The notes below the pieces were generated by a model, which saw only the letters and a program-made list of their open reading frames with translations, was not told where the DNA came from and ran no database searches. Positions 1-6,923 of a stretch of DNA of 11,843 nt are shown piece after piece (within the stretch, counting starts at the first letter, position 1; every line of letters starts with the position of its first letter). Origin of the DNA: Bacteroidota bacterium (GTDB lineage Bacteria; Bacteroidota; Bacteroidia; Flavobacteriales_D; JABDKJ01); contig JAQCAN010000051.1 of NCBI GenBank assembly GCA_027621335.1, positions 1 to 11,843 on the forward strand, given 5' to 3'. The translations under genes were made by a program, and so were the position numbers.

Positions 1-398
1 ACAGGTAGACTGCTGGTGAGGGAAGTCATGAAGATCCAGACCAAGCCTAGTATCACAACTCGTGTTACCGGGTGGGTCCAAATTGATATGTCCAAACGAT
101 TTCGGCTCAGGCTGTGGATGAGGAAGACCAGAAGTATACCAGCCAATATGGGCTCAGTAGGCAGGTAGAAGCCGACACCTCCAAGTTGTTTCAGGTTCTC
201 CAAGTTCAATGAGAAAGGCGTGGCCAAAGCGATGAAGAGCATCATCTCCTTCATGCGATAGAGCACCGCCCAAAGGAGTATCAATCCCAGTGGCAGAGCC
301 ATGCTGAGGTAGGTGCCCCAAGCCACGAAGTAGGCATTGAGAATGACGAAGGCCCCTAAGGCGCCATAAAGCAGATATTTCTCCCAGCGAAGGGCCAT
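1..398 (-). CDS. O-antigen ligase/polymerase-like membrane protein (partial, N-terminal 132 residues)
   Basis: The reading frame starts at ATG (396-398) and is open to the left edge, so the C-terminal part is missing. The visible 132 residues hold hydrophobic segments at about 9-30, 31-48, 52-64, 82-97 and 112-128. Between them are a PTEP motif (80-83) and a TSLTSSLP stretch (125-132), both in the style of Bacteroidota members of the Wzy/WaaL O-antigen ligase superfamily. Such proteins sit in the inner membrane and either polymerise lipid-linked oligosaccharide or transfer finished polysaccharide to an acceptor. The large periplasmic loop that would carry the catalytic residues lies outside the window, so ligase and polymerase cannot be told apart. 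The start lies 5 bases after the stop of the Wzz-like gene, implying co-transcription with it. The family call is an inference from topology and context. Confidence 0.7.
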   Translation of the reverse strand, partial: MALRWEKYLLYGALGAFVILNAYFVAWGTYLSMALPLGLILLWAVLYRMKEMMLFIALATPFSLNLENLKQLGGVGFYLPTEPILAGILLVFLIHSLSRNRLDISIWTHPVTRVVILGLVWIFMTSLTSSLP

Positions 399-403
399 TG
401 GGC

Positions 404-1357
404 TCAGGCCTTCATGGATTTCCATCTGTCCATGGCCACCAAGAAAATGATGGTGCTCAGCACCGCTAGAATGACACTCATCAAGAGGATGACCCAGCGG
501 ACAGGGTAGGACTTCTTATCGGCAACCTGTGGTTCAACTACGGTCATGTAGTACGTCAACTCATGGATGACCTTGGAGCGTTCTATGGCCACCTTACTGG
601 TCAGTGTGGCGTATTCCTCTTGGAATCCTGTTAGAATGGATTGAAGGATCTCCACCTCGCTGCCCTTACTGGCCATATCGGCCATCAGACCTTCCACCTT
701 ATCCATGTTCGCCTTGGATCCCCCTCGCTCAATCAGACGCATATAGCCTTCGGCATAGCGCTCCGACTGGCTCCCGAAATCAAGCACGCCTGAGTTGGTC
801 CTCAAGGTGGCGATGCGAGTGGTCAAGGAATCAATGAGGTATTTCAGCTGCATCATTTCCCCTTGGACCAAACGCCTGTATTCATCATGTTTTGAACGGA
901 TGCTCTCATTTATCTCCTGGTTGTAGACCTCGAGGATGGTCTCCACCATCTCTTTGGCCACCACAGGATCCTCATCCTGACAGGTGATCTCCACACTTTC
1001 ATAGCGGGTTGGGCCTATGCTCACCCGCTCTTGATAGAGGAGATCCATCCAGTAATTGTATTCAGCTGTTCCTGGCACCAGTTCGGCACGATCATACAAT
1101 TTGAAGCGGTTGATGACCTCGTCCTTGATGTCGTTATCTGCCAAGAGCTGAAGGAGCTGTTCGGTCTCTGACTCATCCGACATGGGCTCGATATTGACCG
1201 GATAGATGACCGCAGTGGAGGTATAACGGGGAGGCATGAGGGAAGGCAAGGTGAATATGGTGGCCGCGATGCCAGCCAAGATGGCCATGATCAGGATGAC
1301 CTTCCAATGTACCTTCAGGGTGTCGAGAAGTCCACTGAATACTGCGCTGTCGTTCAT
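404..1357 (-). CDS. Wzz-type polysaccharide chain-length regulator (no kinase domain)
   Basis: This 317-residue protein has the layout of polysaccharide co-polymerases. There is a short cytoplasmic N-terminus, TM1 at about 19-37, then PPRYTSTAVIYP (42-53), which matches the start of the Wzz domain. A long, mostly helical and charged periplasmic part (about 55-280) follows, then TM2 at about 288-309, preceded by a proline-containing segment (P273, P285). The C-terminus ends about eight residues after TM2, so no tyrosine-kinase domain or Walker motif is fused. Proteins of this family oligomerise in the inner membrane and set the length of the glycan made by a Wzy-type polymerase. The gene starts with ATG 36 bases after the flippase stop and ends 5 bases before the ligase-like gene. 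This fits a Wzx/Wzy export locus; the exact polysaccharide is unknown. Confidence 0.85.
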   Translation of the reverse strand: MNDSAVFSGLLDTLKVHWKVILIMAILAGIAATIFTLPSLMPPRYTSTAVIYPVNIEPMSDESETEQLLQLLADNDIKDEVINRFKLYDRAELVPGTAEYNYWMDLLYQERVSIGPTRYESVEITCQDEDPVVAKEMVETILEVYNQEINESIRSKHDEYRRLVQGEMMQLKYLIDSLTTRIATLRTNSGVLDFGSQSERYAEGYMRLIERGGSKANMDKVEGLMADMASKGSEVEILQSILTGFQEEYATLTSKVAIERSKVIHELTYYMTVVEPQVADKKSYPVRWVILLMSVILAVLSTIIFLVAMDRWKSMKA

Positions 1358-1369
1358 GTCGAGGGGTTT

Positions 1370-1404
1370 AAAAAGCCGCGCTAAAGTAGGACTTTAACGG
1401 CTTT
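1370..1404 (-). terminator. Terminator-like hairpin between flippase and Wzz genes
   Basis: Read on the minus strand, AAAGCCG (1404-1398) pairs with CGGCTTT (1378-1372). Inside this stem, TAAAGT (1396-1391) pairs with ACTTTA (1387-1382) around a 3-base loop, with one unpaired base on one side and three on the other. The distal arm runs into five T (1374-1370), the form of an intrinsic terminator. The flippase stop codon (1394-1396) lies inside the structure and the Wzz ATG follows 12 bases after its end. It could be a partial terminator or attenuator that lowers expression of the two downstream genes, but read-through must be possible if they have no promoter of their own. The structure is seen directly; the function is inferred. 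Confidence 0.5.
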
Positions 1405-2842
1405 CGCTCTGCATCAGTATCTCCCGAAGGCCTTTGATATCTATCAGGCGTAAGATCATTGCGACCCCAAGCCCGATCGAGGCCATTTCTAGCGCATTCA
1501 ATCCCCAAGCCCAAGGCATGTAGGTCGCGACCTGACCAAAGAAGATGAGACACAGAAGGAGGATGGCAAATCGCAACAAGAGACCAAGATCAGGACGGAA
1601 TTTGAAGACTTTTAGGACCACCAGCACATGCACCAATGCAGCGAATATCTGCGTGCTGAGCGAGGCCAAGGCACTCCCTTCAGCCAATAGCTTAGGAGCC
1701 AACCAGAGGTTCAAGACCACTGAGATGAGCACGCTTACTCCACTCAGGATATTGAGGAGTTTAAGCTGTCCAGCTGAAGTCAGGAGTGTGCCATAGATAT
1801 GAACTGTACTGTGGCATATAGCGCTCAGGATGAGCAAGGAGAAACAGCGGGTCGCCATATCCACATGGGTTCCATATCGCCAGGACATGATCTCAAAGCT
1901 GAAGGCATAGCAGGTCAAGGAGATGATCATCACACCACTGATCAGGATTCGAGTCGCTAGGCCTAGAAGCTCACGGATGTCCTCATTGTCCTTCAACATT
2001 CGTGAGAAGATTGGAAAGAGGAGCACCGCGAAGAGAAAGGAGAAATTATTCAGAGCATCCAAGAAGCGGAAGCCCTGCGCATAGATGCCCGACTGCACAT
2101 CTCCATCGACCACGATGCGTTCCAAGATAACCGAGTCGATGCGGTGATAGAGGCTCATGAGAAGAATCAAGATGGCATATGGGACACTCTTCTTGACGAT
2201 GTCTCGCATAAAGGCTAAATCCAGCTTGGGAAAGAAGAGCTGCAATCGCCCTTTCAAGAAACCAAAGGCCACAAGAGCTGTGATGAAATATGCAGATGTC
2301 TGGGCAAAAACGAACCAACGGATATCGAACTGGACCTCCACGTAAGGCGCCCATAGAAGGAAACCACAGATGAGAATGAGCAGGCATCGGTCCAGCACTG
2401 AAATGATGGAGTCCCGTTTGAAAAGGTGGAGTCCGGCCAGGTTGCTACGGAAGAAGAAGATTGTGGCGACCAAGCCTTGGTTCAAGGTCAAGAAGACCAG
2501 AAGGAATAACTGCCCACGGTCATAGCCCACGAACAATCCGGAAAGGACAGTGAACACGAAGAAGCCCATCAAGAGGAGCATCCTCAGACCGAGCATCTTA
2601 GGGAAGAGAGCGCCTATGTCGTCCGCGTTGCGAGCGATGTTGCGGTTGTTGTAATTGGTGGTGCCAAGGTCGTTCAGGATATTGAACAGGAAGGTGAAGT
2701 TGAACAGGGCGAAATAATTCCCATAGTCCTCAGCGCCCACTGCATTCTGGATCTCAGCGTCAATGCCGAGGATGTAGAATGGCTTGACCAAGAGGTTCAC
2801 GAGGATGAGGAACCCGAGATTTGTGAGGAATTTCTTCTGCAT
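1394..2842 (-). CDS. Wzx-type oligosaccharide flippase (MATE/MOP superfamily)
   Basis: This 482-residue, very hydrophobic protein should flip lipid-linked oligosaccharide repeat units across the inner membrane for surface polysaccharide assembly. About 12 to 14 membrane segments are spread over the whole length, and the size is normal for the family. The N-terminal segment MQKKFLTNLGF and the stretch DLGTTNYNNRNIARN (about 59-73) are typical of Bacteroidota flippases of the polysaccharide synthesis group. I chose ATG at 2840-2842; the frame stays open five codons further to a TTG (2855-2857), but those residues (TTRP) are unlike the usual start. The gene is first in a minus-strand run with the Wzz-like and ligase-like genes and is divergent from rnhB. 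A hairpin covers its stop codon. A role in exporting another lipid-linked glycan, such as teichuronate-like material, cannot be excluded. Confidence 0.85.
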   Translation of the reverse strand: MQKKFLTNLGFLILVNLLVKPFYILGIDAEIQNAVGAEDYGNYFALFNFTFLFNILNDLGTTNYNNRNIARNADDIGALFPKMLGLRMLLLMGFFVFTVLSGLFVGYDRGQLFLLVFLTLNQGLVATIFFFRSNLAGLHLFKRDSIISVLDRCLLILICGFLLWAPYVEVQFDIRWFVFAQTSAYFITALVAFGFLKGRLQLFFPKLDLAFMRDIVKKSVPYAILILLMSLYHRIDSVILERIVVDGDVQSGIYAQGFRFLDALNNFSFLFAVLLFPIFSRMLKDNEDIRELLGLATRILISGVMIISLTCYAFSFEIMSWRYGTHVDMATRCFSLLILSAICHSTVHIYGTLLTSAGQLKLLNILSGVSVLISVVLNLWLAPKLLAEGSALASLSTQIFAALVHVLVVLKVFKFRPDLGLLLRFAILLLCLIFFGQVATYMPWAWGLNALEMASIGLGVAMILRLIDIKGLREILMQSESR

Positions 2843-2925
2843 TGGACGCGTGGTCAAAGTAAGCCAATATCACTCTCTCCGTGAAGACTTTGTATCATTG
2901 GTCTGCAATGGAATGATCGGATCGT
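2843..2925. promoter_or_regulatory. Divergent intergenic region between flippase and rnhB
   Basis: These 83 bases separate two divergent start codons, so they should hold promoters for both directions. I find no full match to the Bacteroidota TAnnTTTG element. On the minus strand TTACTTTG (2862-2855) differs by one base but lies too close to the ATG to be convincing. Two small nested inverted repeats lie on the rnhB side: ATCATT/AATGAT (2894-2899 and 2912-2917) and CATTG/CAATG (2896-2900 and 2906-2910). They may be a protein-binding site or chance. Confidence 0.4.
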
Positions 2926-3525
2926 ATGAAGCGACTCAGGGCATATCAAGACAGCAAGCTCATCGAGGCTGGAGTGGACGAGGTGGGGCGTGGCTGCCTT
3001 GCTGGACCCGTGGTCGCAGCTGCAGTCATTCTGCCCAAACGCTACCATCACCCTCTGCTGGATGATAGCAAGAAGTTGAGCCTGAAGACCAAAGCCATCT
3101 TGGATGCACATATCAAGGAGAATGCCCTCGGCTATGCCATTGCTTGGGCGGATCCTTTAGAAATCGATGAGATAAATATCCTTCAAGCCTCCTTCTTGGC
3201 TATGCATCGTGCCTTGGACACGTTGAACGTCCGGCCTGAGCATATCCTTGTGGACGGCAACCGCTTCAATCCTTACTATGAGGTGCCACATACCTGCCAT
3301 ATCAAAGGGGATGGGAAATTCAGGTCCATCGCAGCGGCTTCGGTCTTGGCCAAGGTCTTCAGGGACGAATGGATGTGCCGATTGCATGAGGAACATCCTC
3401 AATTTGCTTGGAACAGGAACATGGGCTATCCGACAGAGCAGCATCGGGAGGCCTTGGAACAACATGGCCCGAGCCCTTATCACCGTATGAGCTTCCAGTG
3501 GAAAGCCAGTACCGCGGAACTCTGA
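2926..3525 (+). CDS. rnhB: Ribonuclease HII
   Basis: Ribonuclease HII is a cytoplasmic, divalent-metal-dependent enzyme that cuts the RNA strand of RNA-DNA hybrids and nicks 5' of single ribonucleotides in DNA, starting ribonucleotide excision repair. The 199-residue length is normal. The catalytic aspartate/glutamate set is intact: D18 and E19 in GVDEVGRG, followed by the GRG loop (21-23) that contacts the ribonucleotide junction, then D110 in LVDGN and D147 in FRDEWM. The DSKKLS motif (47-52) and the MGYPT segment (166-170) also fit. The start is an ATG placed 17 codons before the first catalytic residue, as usual. It is divergent from the flippase and is followed 93 bases later, on the same strand, by the DUF3352-like gene. 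Nothing looks damaged. Confidence 0.97.
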   Translation: MKRLRAYQDSKLIEAGVDEVGRGCLAGPVVAAAVILPKRYHHPLLDDSKKLSLKTKAILDAHIKENALGYAIAWADPLEIDEINILQASFLAMHRALDTLNVRPEHILVDGNRFNPYYEVPHTCHIKGDGKFRSIAAASVLAKVFRDEWMCRLHEEHPQFAWNRNMGYPTEQHREALEQHGPSPYHRMSFQWKASTAEL

Positions 3526-3588
3526 TTGCTTCACACTCCCTTGTTGACATGGTGAGCCAAGTGATCTCCTAAGGCACAGAGGCCTATC

Positions 3589-3596
3589 TAGCTTTG
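3589..3596 (+). promoter_or_regulatory. Possible Bacteroidota -7 promoter element
   Basis: TAGCTTTG matches the TAnnTTTG consensus of the main Bacteroidota sigma factor exactly. It lies 22 bases before the TTG start of the next gene, which would give a very short leader. I see no TTTG at the expected -33 distance, so the match rests on one element. If real, the DUF3352-like gene has its own promoter and does not depend on rnhB transcription. Confidence 0.3.
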
Positions 3597-3618
3597 TGGT
3601 GGACCATTTCCATACTTC

Positions 3619-6135
3619 TTGAAGCGCATCTTTTTCCTTCTTCTTGTTCTTTGTTCTGTGGCCGCCATCGCCTTTTTCCTTTGGAGAGGGCCTGAACAGA
3701 ACGTGACAGAGCACAGCTTGCTCGAGGGCGTTCCCTCCGATGCCTTCCTTGTTCTGGATGTGCCTGATGCCAAAGCGCTGGAAGGTCGATTGAATGGATC
3801 CAGCCTCATCTGGGAGGAACTGCAACTGTTCCCAGCCTTTTCAGGGATGGATTCCCTTTTGGCCAGCCTGGCCAAAGGCTTGGGTTCAAGGGGCTTTGTC
3901 CTTTCCATGCACCCTTCAGGCATGGAGAAGAACGATTGGATTTTGAGCAGCCATGAAAAGTCTATACCTGAATGGCTGAACATAGCCATCGGTCCTGAAG
4001 GCAGCAGGGCAGTAGAGACGCAATCCTATGATGGCTCGTCCATCCTCAAAGTGACTTCGGAAGAAAAGCAACTTTTCATCTGTGAGCAAGAGGAAGGGTT
4101 GATCATCAGTCCCTCGCGCATCCTTCTTGAAAAGGCCATCCGAGAGGTTCCTGGCACCTTGATGAAGGACAAGTCCTTTCGCAAGGTCCATGCAACTAGG
4201 GCGACCGAATCCTTGGCGAACTTGTACCTCAACCATGCTGCCCTTCCGGAGGCTTTGAAAGGGGTCCTGAACAGCCCTCCAAAGGAGACCTTGGGAGGCT
4301 GGTCACTCTCTGATATCTACCTCTCCTCCAATGCCTTCCAGGCTGTAGGACTAGTGGCTGTTTCAGACTCTGCAGGCCATACTCTGGCGTCTTATGCCTC
4401 GTATCGCCCGGTAGGGCTGGATCAATACCTGGACTACCTACCTGATCTAACTGCTCAATTTACACTTTACGGGCAGTCCCGGCCGAATTCCAAGGAAGCT
4501 GATGACCTGCTCTCATTGGGATTTGGTGGGCATGTAGAGGGCGTCTTGGAAGCCTCTGCCGAGGGAGACCCATTGGAAGCTTTCGTGCTCTGCCCCCTTG
4601 TGGATGCCGAAGCCGTTATCGAATCACTGCCAAATGCAGAAGATGGATCGAAGAATCTTATCGGACTGCCTCTTTATACCATCGATAAAAGCCGCTTGGA
4701 TCCTGAACTGGTCAAGAGCTTCAAAGGAGCTGATATGCTTCAAGTCATCATAGTGAAGGACATGATGCTGCTCTCAGCGGATGATCAGACCCTGCAGCGC
4801 GTCCTTGTCCGAGTCGTGACCTTGGACAAGACTTTGGCCAGTGATGCCGGGTTCTCAAGCCTGGAAGATGACATCAGCGATGCAAGTTCCTATGTATTCT
4901 ATATGAATATCGCCCGTGCTTCGGGAGGGCTATTGGACGAACAATTGAAGCAGGATTGGCATCCAGGGCTCCTTAAGGACATTGAGCTTCTGCAGCGCTT
5001 CCATGCTTTGGTTCTCCAGTATGAGCCGGCCAACCAGGGCTTTTACCACATGAATCTCTTGCTCAAGTACAACCCTCTTTACAAGGAAGAGGCAGGGAGT
5101 ATATGGGAACAGTCCTTGGACACCTTACCTGCTTGGGGGCCTCATCTGGTCAAGAACCACTACACCAAACAATTGGAGGTCCTCATCCAAGACGTGAATG
5201 ACCAACTCTACCTCATTTCCAACACGGGTAAGGTCCTTTGGAAAAAGGATATCGGGGAACCCATACGTTCAGAAGTCACACAAGTGGATGCCTTGAGGAA
5301 CGGAAAATTGCAGATGATCTTCAATACGGATACACGCATCTTCCTACTGGATCGGAATGGCAAGGATGTGGACGGATTTCCTATCAACTTGGGAGAAGAT
5401 GCCAGCTCAGAGCTAGCAGCGATGGACTATGATGGACAACGCAAGTATAGGCTCCTCATTGGAACAGTGGATGGCAAGGTGCGGAATTATGACATCAGCG
5501 GGAAACCTGTGAAAGGTTGGGAATTCAAGACCGATGGACAGGAGAAAGCCGTGGGCAGGATAGAGCACTTCGTCATCTCAGGCAAGGACTATATCAGCTG
5601 CATCTCAGCCGATGGCCAAGTGAGGTTCTTGGAACGCAGTGGCAAGGAACGTCACCGTTCCACGGGGCGTATGACCAATTATGATGGCAAGACCTATAAG
5701 GTCATGAAAGGGAAGAACATCGGCAGTACACGCATCCTTTATGCCACAGACTTCGGGGAACTGAGGGAACTCACAGTGGATGGCAGTGACCGCAGTGTGA
5801 TGGAGGGCTGGGCCGACCTGCAGTATTGGTACAATGATAAATGGCTGGGTATCAAAGAGGATGAGATATTGACCGAATGGAGTGAGAGCCCTGAGGTGCT
5901 GAAGTTGGAACTGGATGGCAGATATAGCGGCATGCAGGCCTTGGATGGCAAGGTGCTGGTTTGGGAGGTAGCCACTGGACTGGCCACGCTCTATGATGAT
6001 CACTTGAACCCCATTCTCGATAGCCCCGTTCTGGGTAAGGGACCGGGCGCAGTGGCGGACATGGATGGCAATGGGGTACTTGATCTCATCTTGACCGATT
6101 CTTCAGGTCGGGTATATATGTATGCCCTGAAATAA
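3619..6135 (+). CDS. DUF3352-like protein with C-terminal beta-propeller-like domain
   Basis: This is an 838-residue protein of unknown function. It starts with TTG; no in-frame ATG or GTG lies between it and the upstream stop at 3589-3591. The first residues MKRIFFLLLVLC give a textbook signal anchor or signal peptide (positive residues, then TM at about 4-22), so the protein should be periplasmic or inner-membrane anchored. Residues about 30-490 resemble DUF3352-type proteins, beginning with a VPSDAFLVLDVPD strand and an alternating helix/strand pattern. Residues about 505-838 hold repeated strand-turn units with DG turns, such as DGKVRNYD (618-625), DGKVLVWE (776-783) and a last unit containing DMDGNGVLDLIL (814-825), a calcium-loop-like FG-GAP/VCBS feature. 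This suggests a propeller of PQQ-like or FG-GAP type. Two blades share a 14-base identical DNA stretch at 5469-5482 and 5943-5956. No catalytic motif is recognisable. Confidence 0.75.
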   Translation: MKRIFFLLLVLCSVAAIAFFLWRGPEQNVTEHSLLEGVPSDAFLVLDVPDAKALEGRLNGSSLIWEELQLFPAFSGMDSLLASLAKGLGSRGFVLSMHPSGMEKNDWILSSHEKSIPEWLNIAIGPEGSRAVETQSYDGSSILKVTSEEKQLFICEQEEGLIISPSRILLEKAIREVPGTLMKDKSFRKVHATRATESLANLYLNHAALPEALKGVLNSPPKETLGGWSLSDIYLSSNAFQAVGLVAVSDSAGHTLASYASYRPVGLDQYLDYLPDLTAQFTLYGQSRPNSKEADDLLSLGFGGHVEGVLEASAEGDPLEAFVLCPLVDAEAVIESLPNAEDGSKNLIGLPLYTIDKSRLDPELVKSFKGADMLQVIIVKDMMLLSADDQTLQRVLVRVVTLDKTLASDAGFSSLEDDISDASSYVFYMNIARASGGLLDEQLKQDWHPGLLKDIELLQRFHALVLQYEPANQGFYHMNLLLKYNPLYKEEAGSIWEQSLDTLPAWGPHLVKNHYTKQLEVLIQDVNDQLYLISNTGKVLWKKDIGEPIRSEVTQVDALRNGKLQMIFNTDTRIFLLDRNGKDVDGFPINLGEDASSELAAMDYDGQRKYRLLIGTVDGKVRNYDISGKPVKGWEFKTDGQEKAVGRIEHFVISGKDYISCISADGQVRFLERSGKERHRSTGRMTNYDGKTYKVMKGKNIGSTRILYATDFGELRELTVDGSDRSVMEGWADLQYWYNDKWLGIKEDEILTEWSESPEVLKLELDGRYSGMQALDGKVLVWEVATGLATLYDDHLNPILDSPVLGKGPGAVADMDGNGVLDLILTDSSGRVYMYALK

Positions 6136-6169
6136 GCTCGGTTTTCCAAAAGTTGTAGTAGATGATGTA

Positions 6170-6178
6170 GGGGGGGGG
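6170..6178 (+). repeat. Homopolymeric tract of nine G
   Basis: Nine consecutive G lie 34 bases after the stop of the DUF3352-like gene and 121 bases before the tetR-like ATG. Runs of this length are prone to slipped-strand length change, and in some bacteria such tracts between genes switch expression. Here the last three G also form one arm of the adjoining hairpin. No direct evidence of length variation is available from one sequence. Confidence 0.9.
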
Positions 6179-6193
6179 AGATTGGTGTCTCCC
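6176..6193 (+). terminator. Hairpin after the DUF3352-like gene, weak terminator candidate
   Basis: GGGAGA (6176-6181) and TCTCCC (6188-6193) form a perfect 6-bp stem around the 6-base loop TTGGTG. It begins 40 bases after the TAA of the preceding gene, a plausible place for transcription to end. No T run follows on either strand, so it is not a canonical intrinsic terminator. Because the G run is nine long, the CCC arm could pair in several registers. Confidence 0.35.
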
Positions 6194-6220
6194 GCTCACA
6201 TATCCTTATTGCCATTTGCC

Positions 6221-6238
6221 CCAAAGTTTGTCCTTTGG
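6221..6238. promoter_or_regulatory. 18-bp palindrome in the efflux operon leader
   Basis: CCAAAG (6221-6226) and CTTTGG (6233-6238) are perfect inverted repeats around the 6-base spacer TTTGTC. The last two bases of the right arm are also the first two of the neighbouring GGAAACA half-site. It may be an operator, or a core that overlaps the promoter. No clear -7 or -35 element is visible nearby. Confidence 0.35.
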
Positions 6239-6282
6239 AAACAAAAAATACAAAAAATGTTTCCGTGTGGATAAATGTTTCC
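6237..6282. promoter_or_regulatory. Candidate TetR operator cluster with three TGTTTCC half-sites
   Basis: GGAAACA (6237-6243) and TGTTTCC (6258-6264) form a perfect 7-bp inverted repeat with a 14-base A-rich spacer; their centres are 21 bases apart, two helical turns. A third half-site, TGTTTCC at 6276-6282, is a direct repeat of the second: the ten bases AAATGTTTCC at 6255-6264 recur at 6273-6282, 18 bases on. The cluster ends 17 bases before the regulator ATG, the normal place for an autoregulatory operator. TetR-family dimers usually bind inverted repeats, so the first pair is the best operator; the third copy could hold a second dimer. Binding is inferred. Confidence 0.5.
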
Positions 6283-6299
6283 TAGCTTCGCCTCCAGAA

Positions 6300-6923
6300 A
6301 TGGAAGCGAAAGAATTAGAATTCTTGGAAAAGGCCCTCAAGGTCTTTATGAAATATGGCATCAAGTCCGTCACCATGGACGATATGGCACGGCATCTCGG
6401 AATGTCGAAGAAGACTATCTATACCTATGTGAGCGACAAGAATGATCTGGTCTCCAAGGTCCTGAGCGTCCATACCGAGAGTGACAAGGAACGCATCACT
6501 TGCATCTGCAACCGTGGTTTGAACGCCATTGATGAGATGTTCGAAATAGGGATAATGGTAACTACTATGCTCGCGGAGATGCATCCCGCCATCCACTATG
6601 ACCTTGAGAAATACCATACGCAGGCCTTCAAGGAGAATATGGCCAAGCATGAGCACTCCATCTACGAGTGCATTCTGTCCAACCTGAATAAGGGCATTGT
6701 TGAAGGACTGTACCGCGAAGATTTGAATGCCGATGTCATCGCGAGGCTTTATATGAAGACCACGGAAGTCATCTGGGATAACACCGTCTTTCCTCCTACT
6801 GAAATCAGCTTTGACAAGGTGTACTCGACCCTCTTCAGATATCACATTGCGGGGGTGGCCAGTGAGAAAGGGTCCAAGTATCTCAACAAGAAATTGAAAA
6901 GCCTAAAAACCAACACCCTATGA
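6300..6923 (+). CDS. TetR/AcrR-family transcriptional regulator of the efflux operon
   Basis: This 207-residue protein has an N-terminal TetR DNA-binding domain. The helix-turn-helix lies at about 25-44 (TMDDMARHLGMSKKTIYTYV), followed by the usual SDKNDLV start of helix 4. The rest (about 55-207) is an all-helical ligand-binding and dimerisation region that does not identify the inducer. I chose ATG at 6300; the open frame extends 28 codons upstream to a TTG (6216), but that would run through the operator-like repeats and add residues not typical of the family. Its stop overlaps the next ATG by four bases (ATGA), so it is translationally coupled to the TolC-like gene. The likely job is repression of its own operon, relieved by a small molecule that the pump exports. 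Confidence 0.92.
   Translation: MEAKELEFLEKALKVFMKYGIKSVTMDDMARHLGMSKKTIYTYVSDKNDLVSKVLSVHTESDKERITCICNRGLNAIDEMFEIGIMVTTMLAEMHPAIHYDLEKYHTQAFKENMAKHEHSIYECILSNLNKGIVEGLYREDLNADVIARLYMKTTEVIWDNTVFPPTEISFDKVYSTLFRYHIAGVASEKGSKYLNKKLKSLKTNTL

Noticed and set aside
2843..2857. Upstream TTG start giving the flippase five more residues
   Set aside because: The ATG at 2840-2842 gives the MQKKFLTN start usual for Bacteroidota flippases; the added residues have no support.
3157..3825. Long open frame on the minus strand across rnhB and the next gene's start
   Set aside because: It is antisense to the well-supported rnhB, spans an intergenic region and has no recognisable domain; it is a shadow frame.
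3858..3876. Near-continuous palindrome TTTGGCCAG-C-CTGGCCAAA
   Set aside because: It encodes LASLAK with repeated TTG GCC and CTG GCC codons. Arms of nine bases are expected by chance about once in a window this size if all spacings are allowed.
6216..6299. TTG start extending the TetR-like protein by 28 residues
   Set aside because: The extension would place coding sequence over the inverted and direct repeats, and its residues do not resemble a TetR N-terminus. The ATG at 6300 is the normal distance before the helix-turn-helix.
6315..6845. Open frame of 176 codons antisense to the TetR-like gene
   Set aside because: It mirrors a conserved family gene in the opposite strand and has no signal, domain or promoter of its own.
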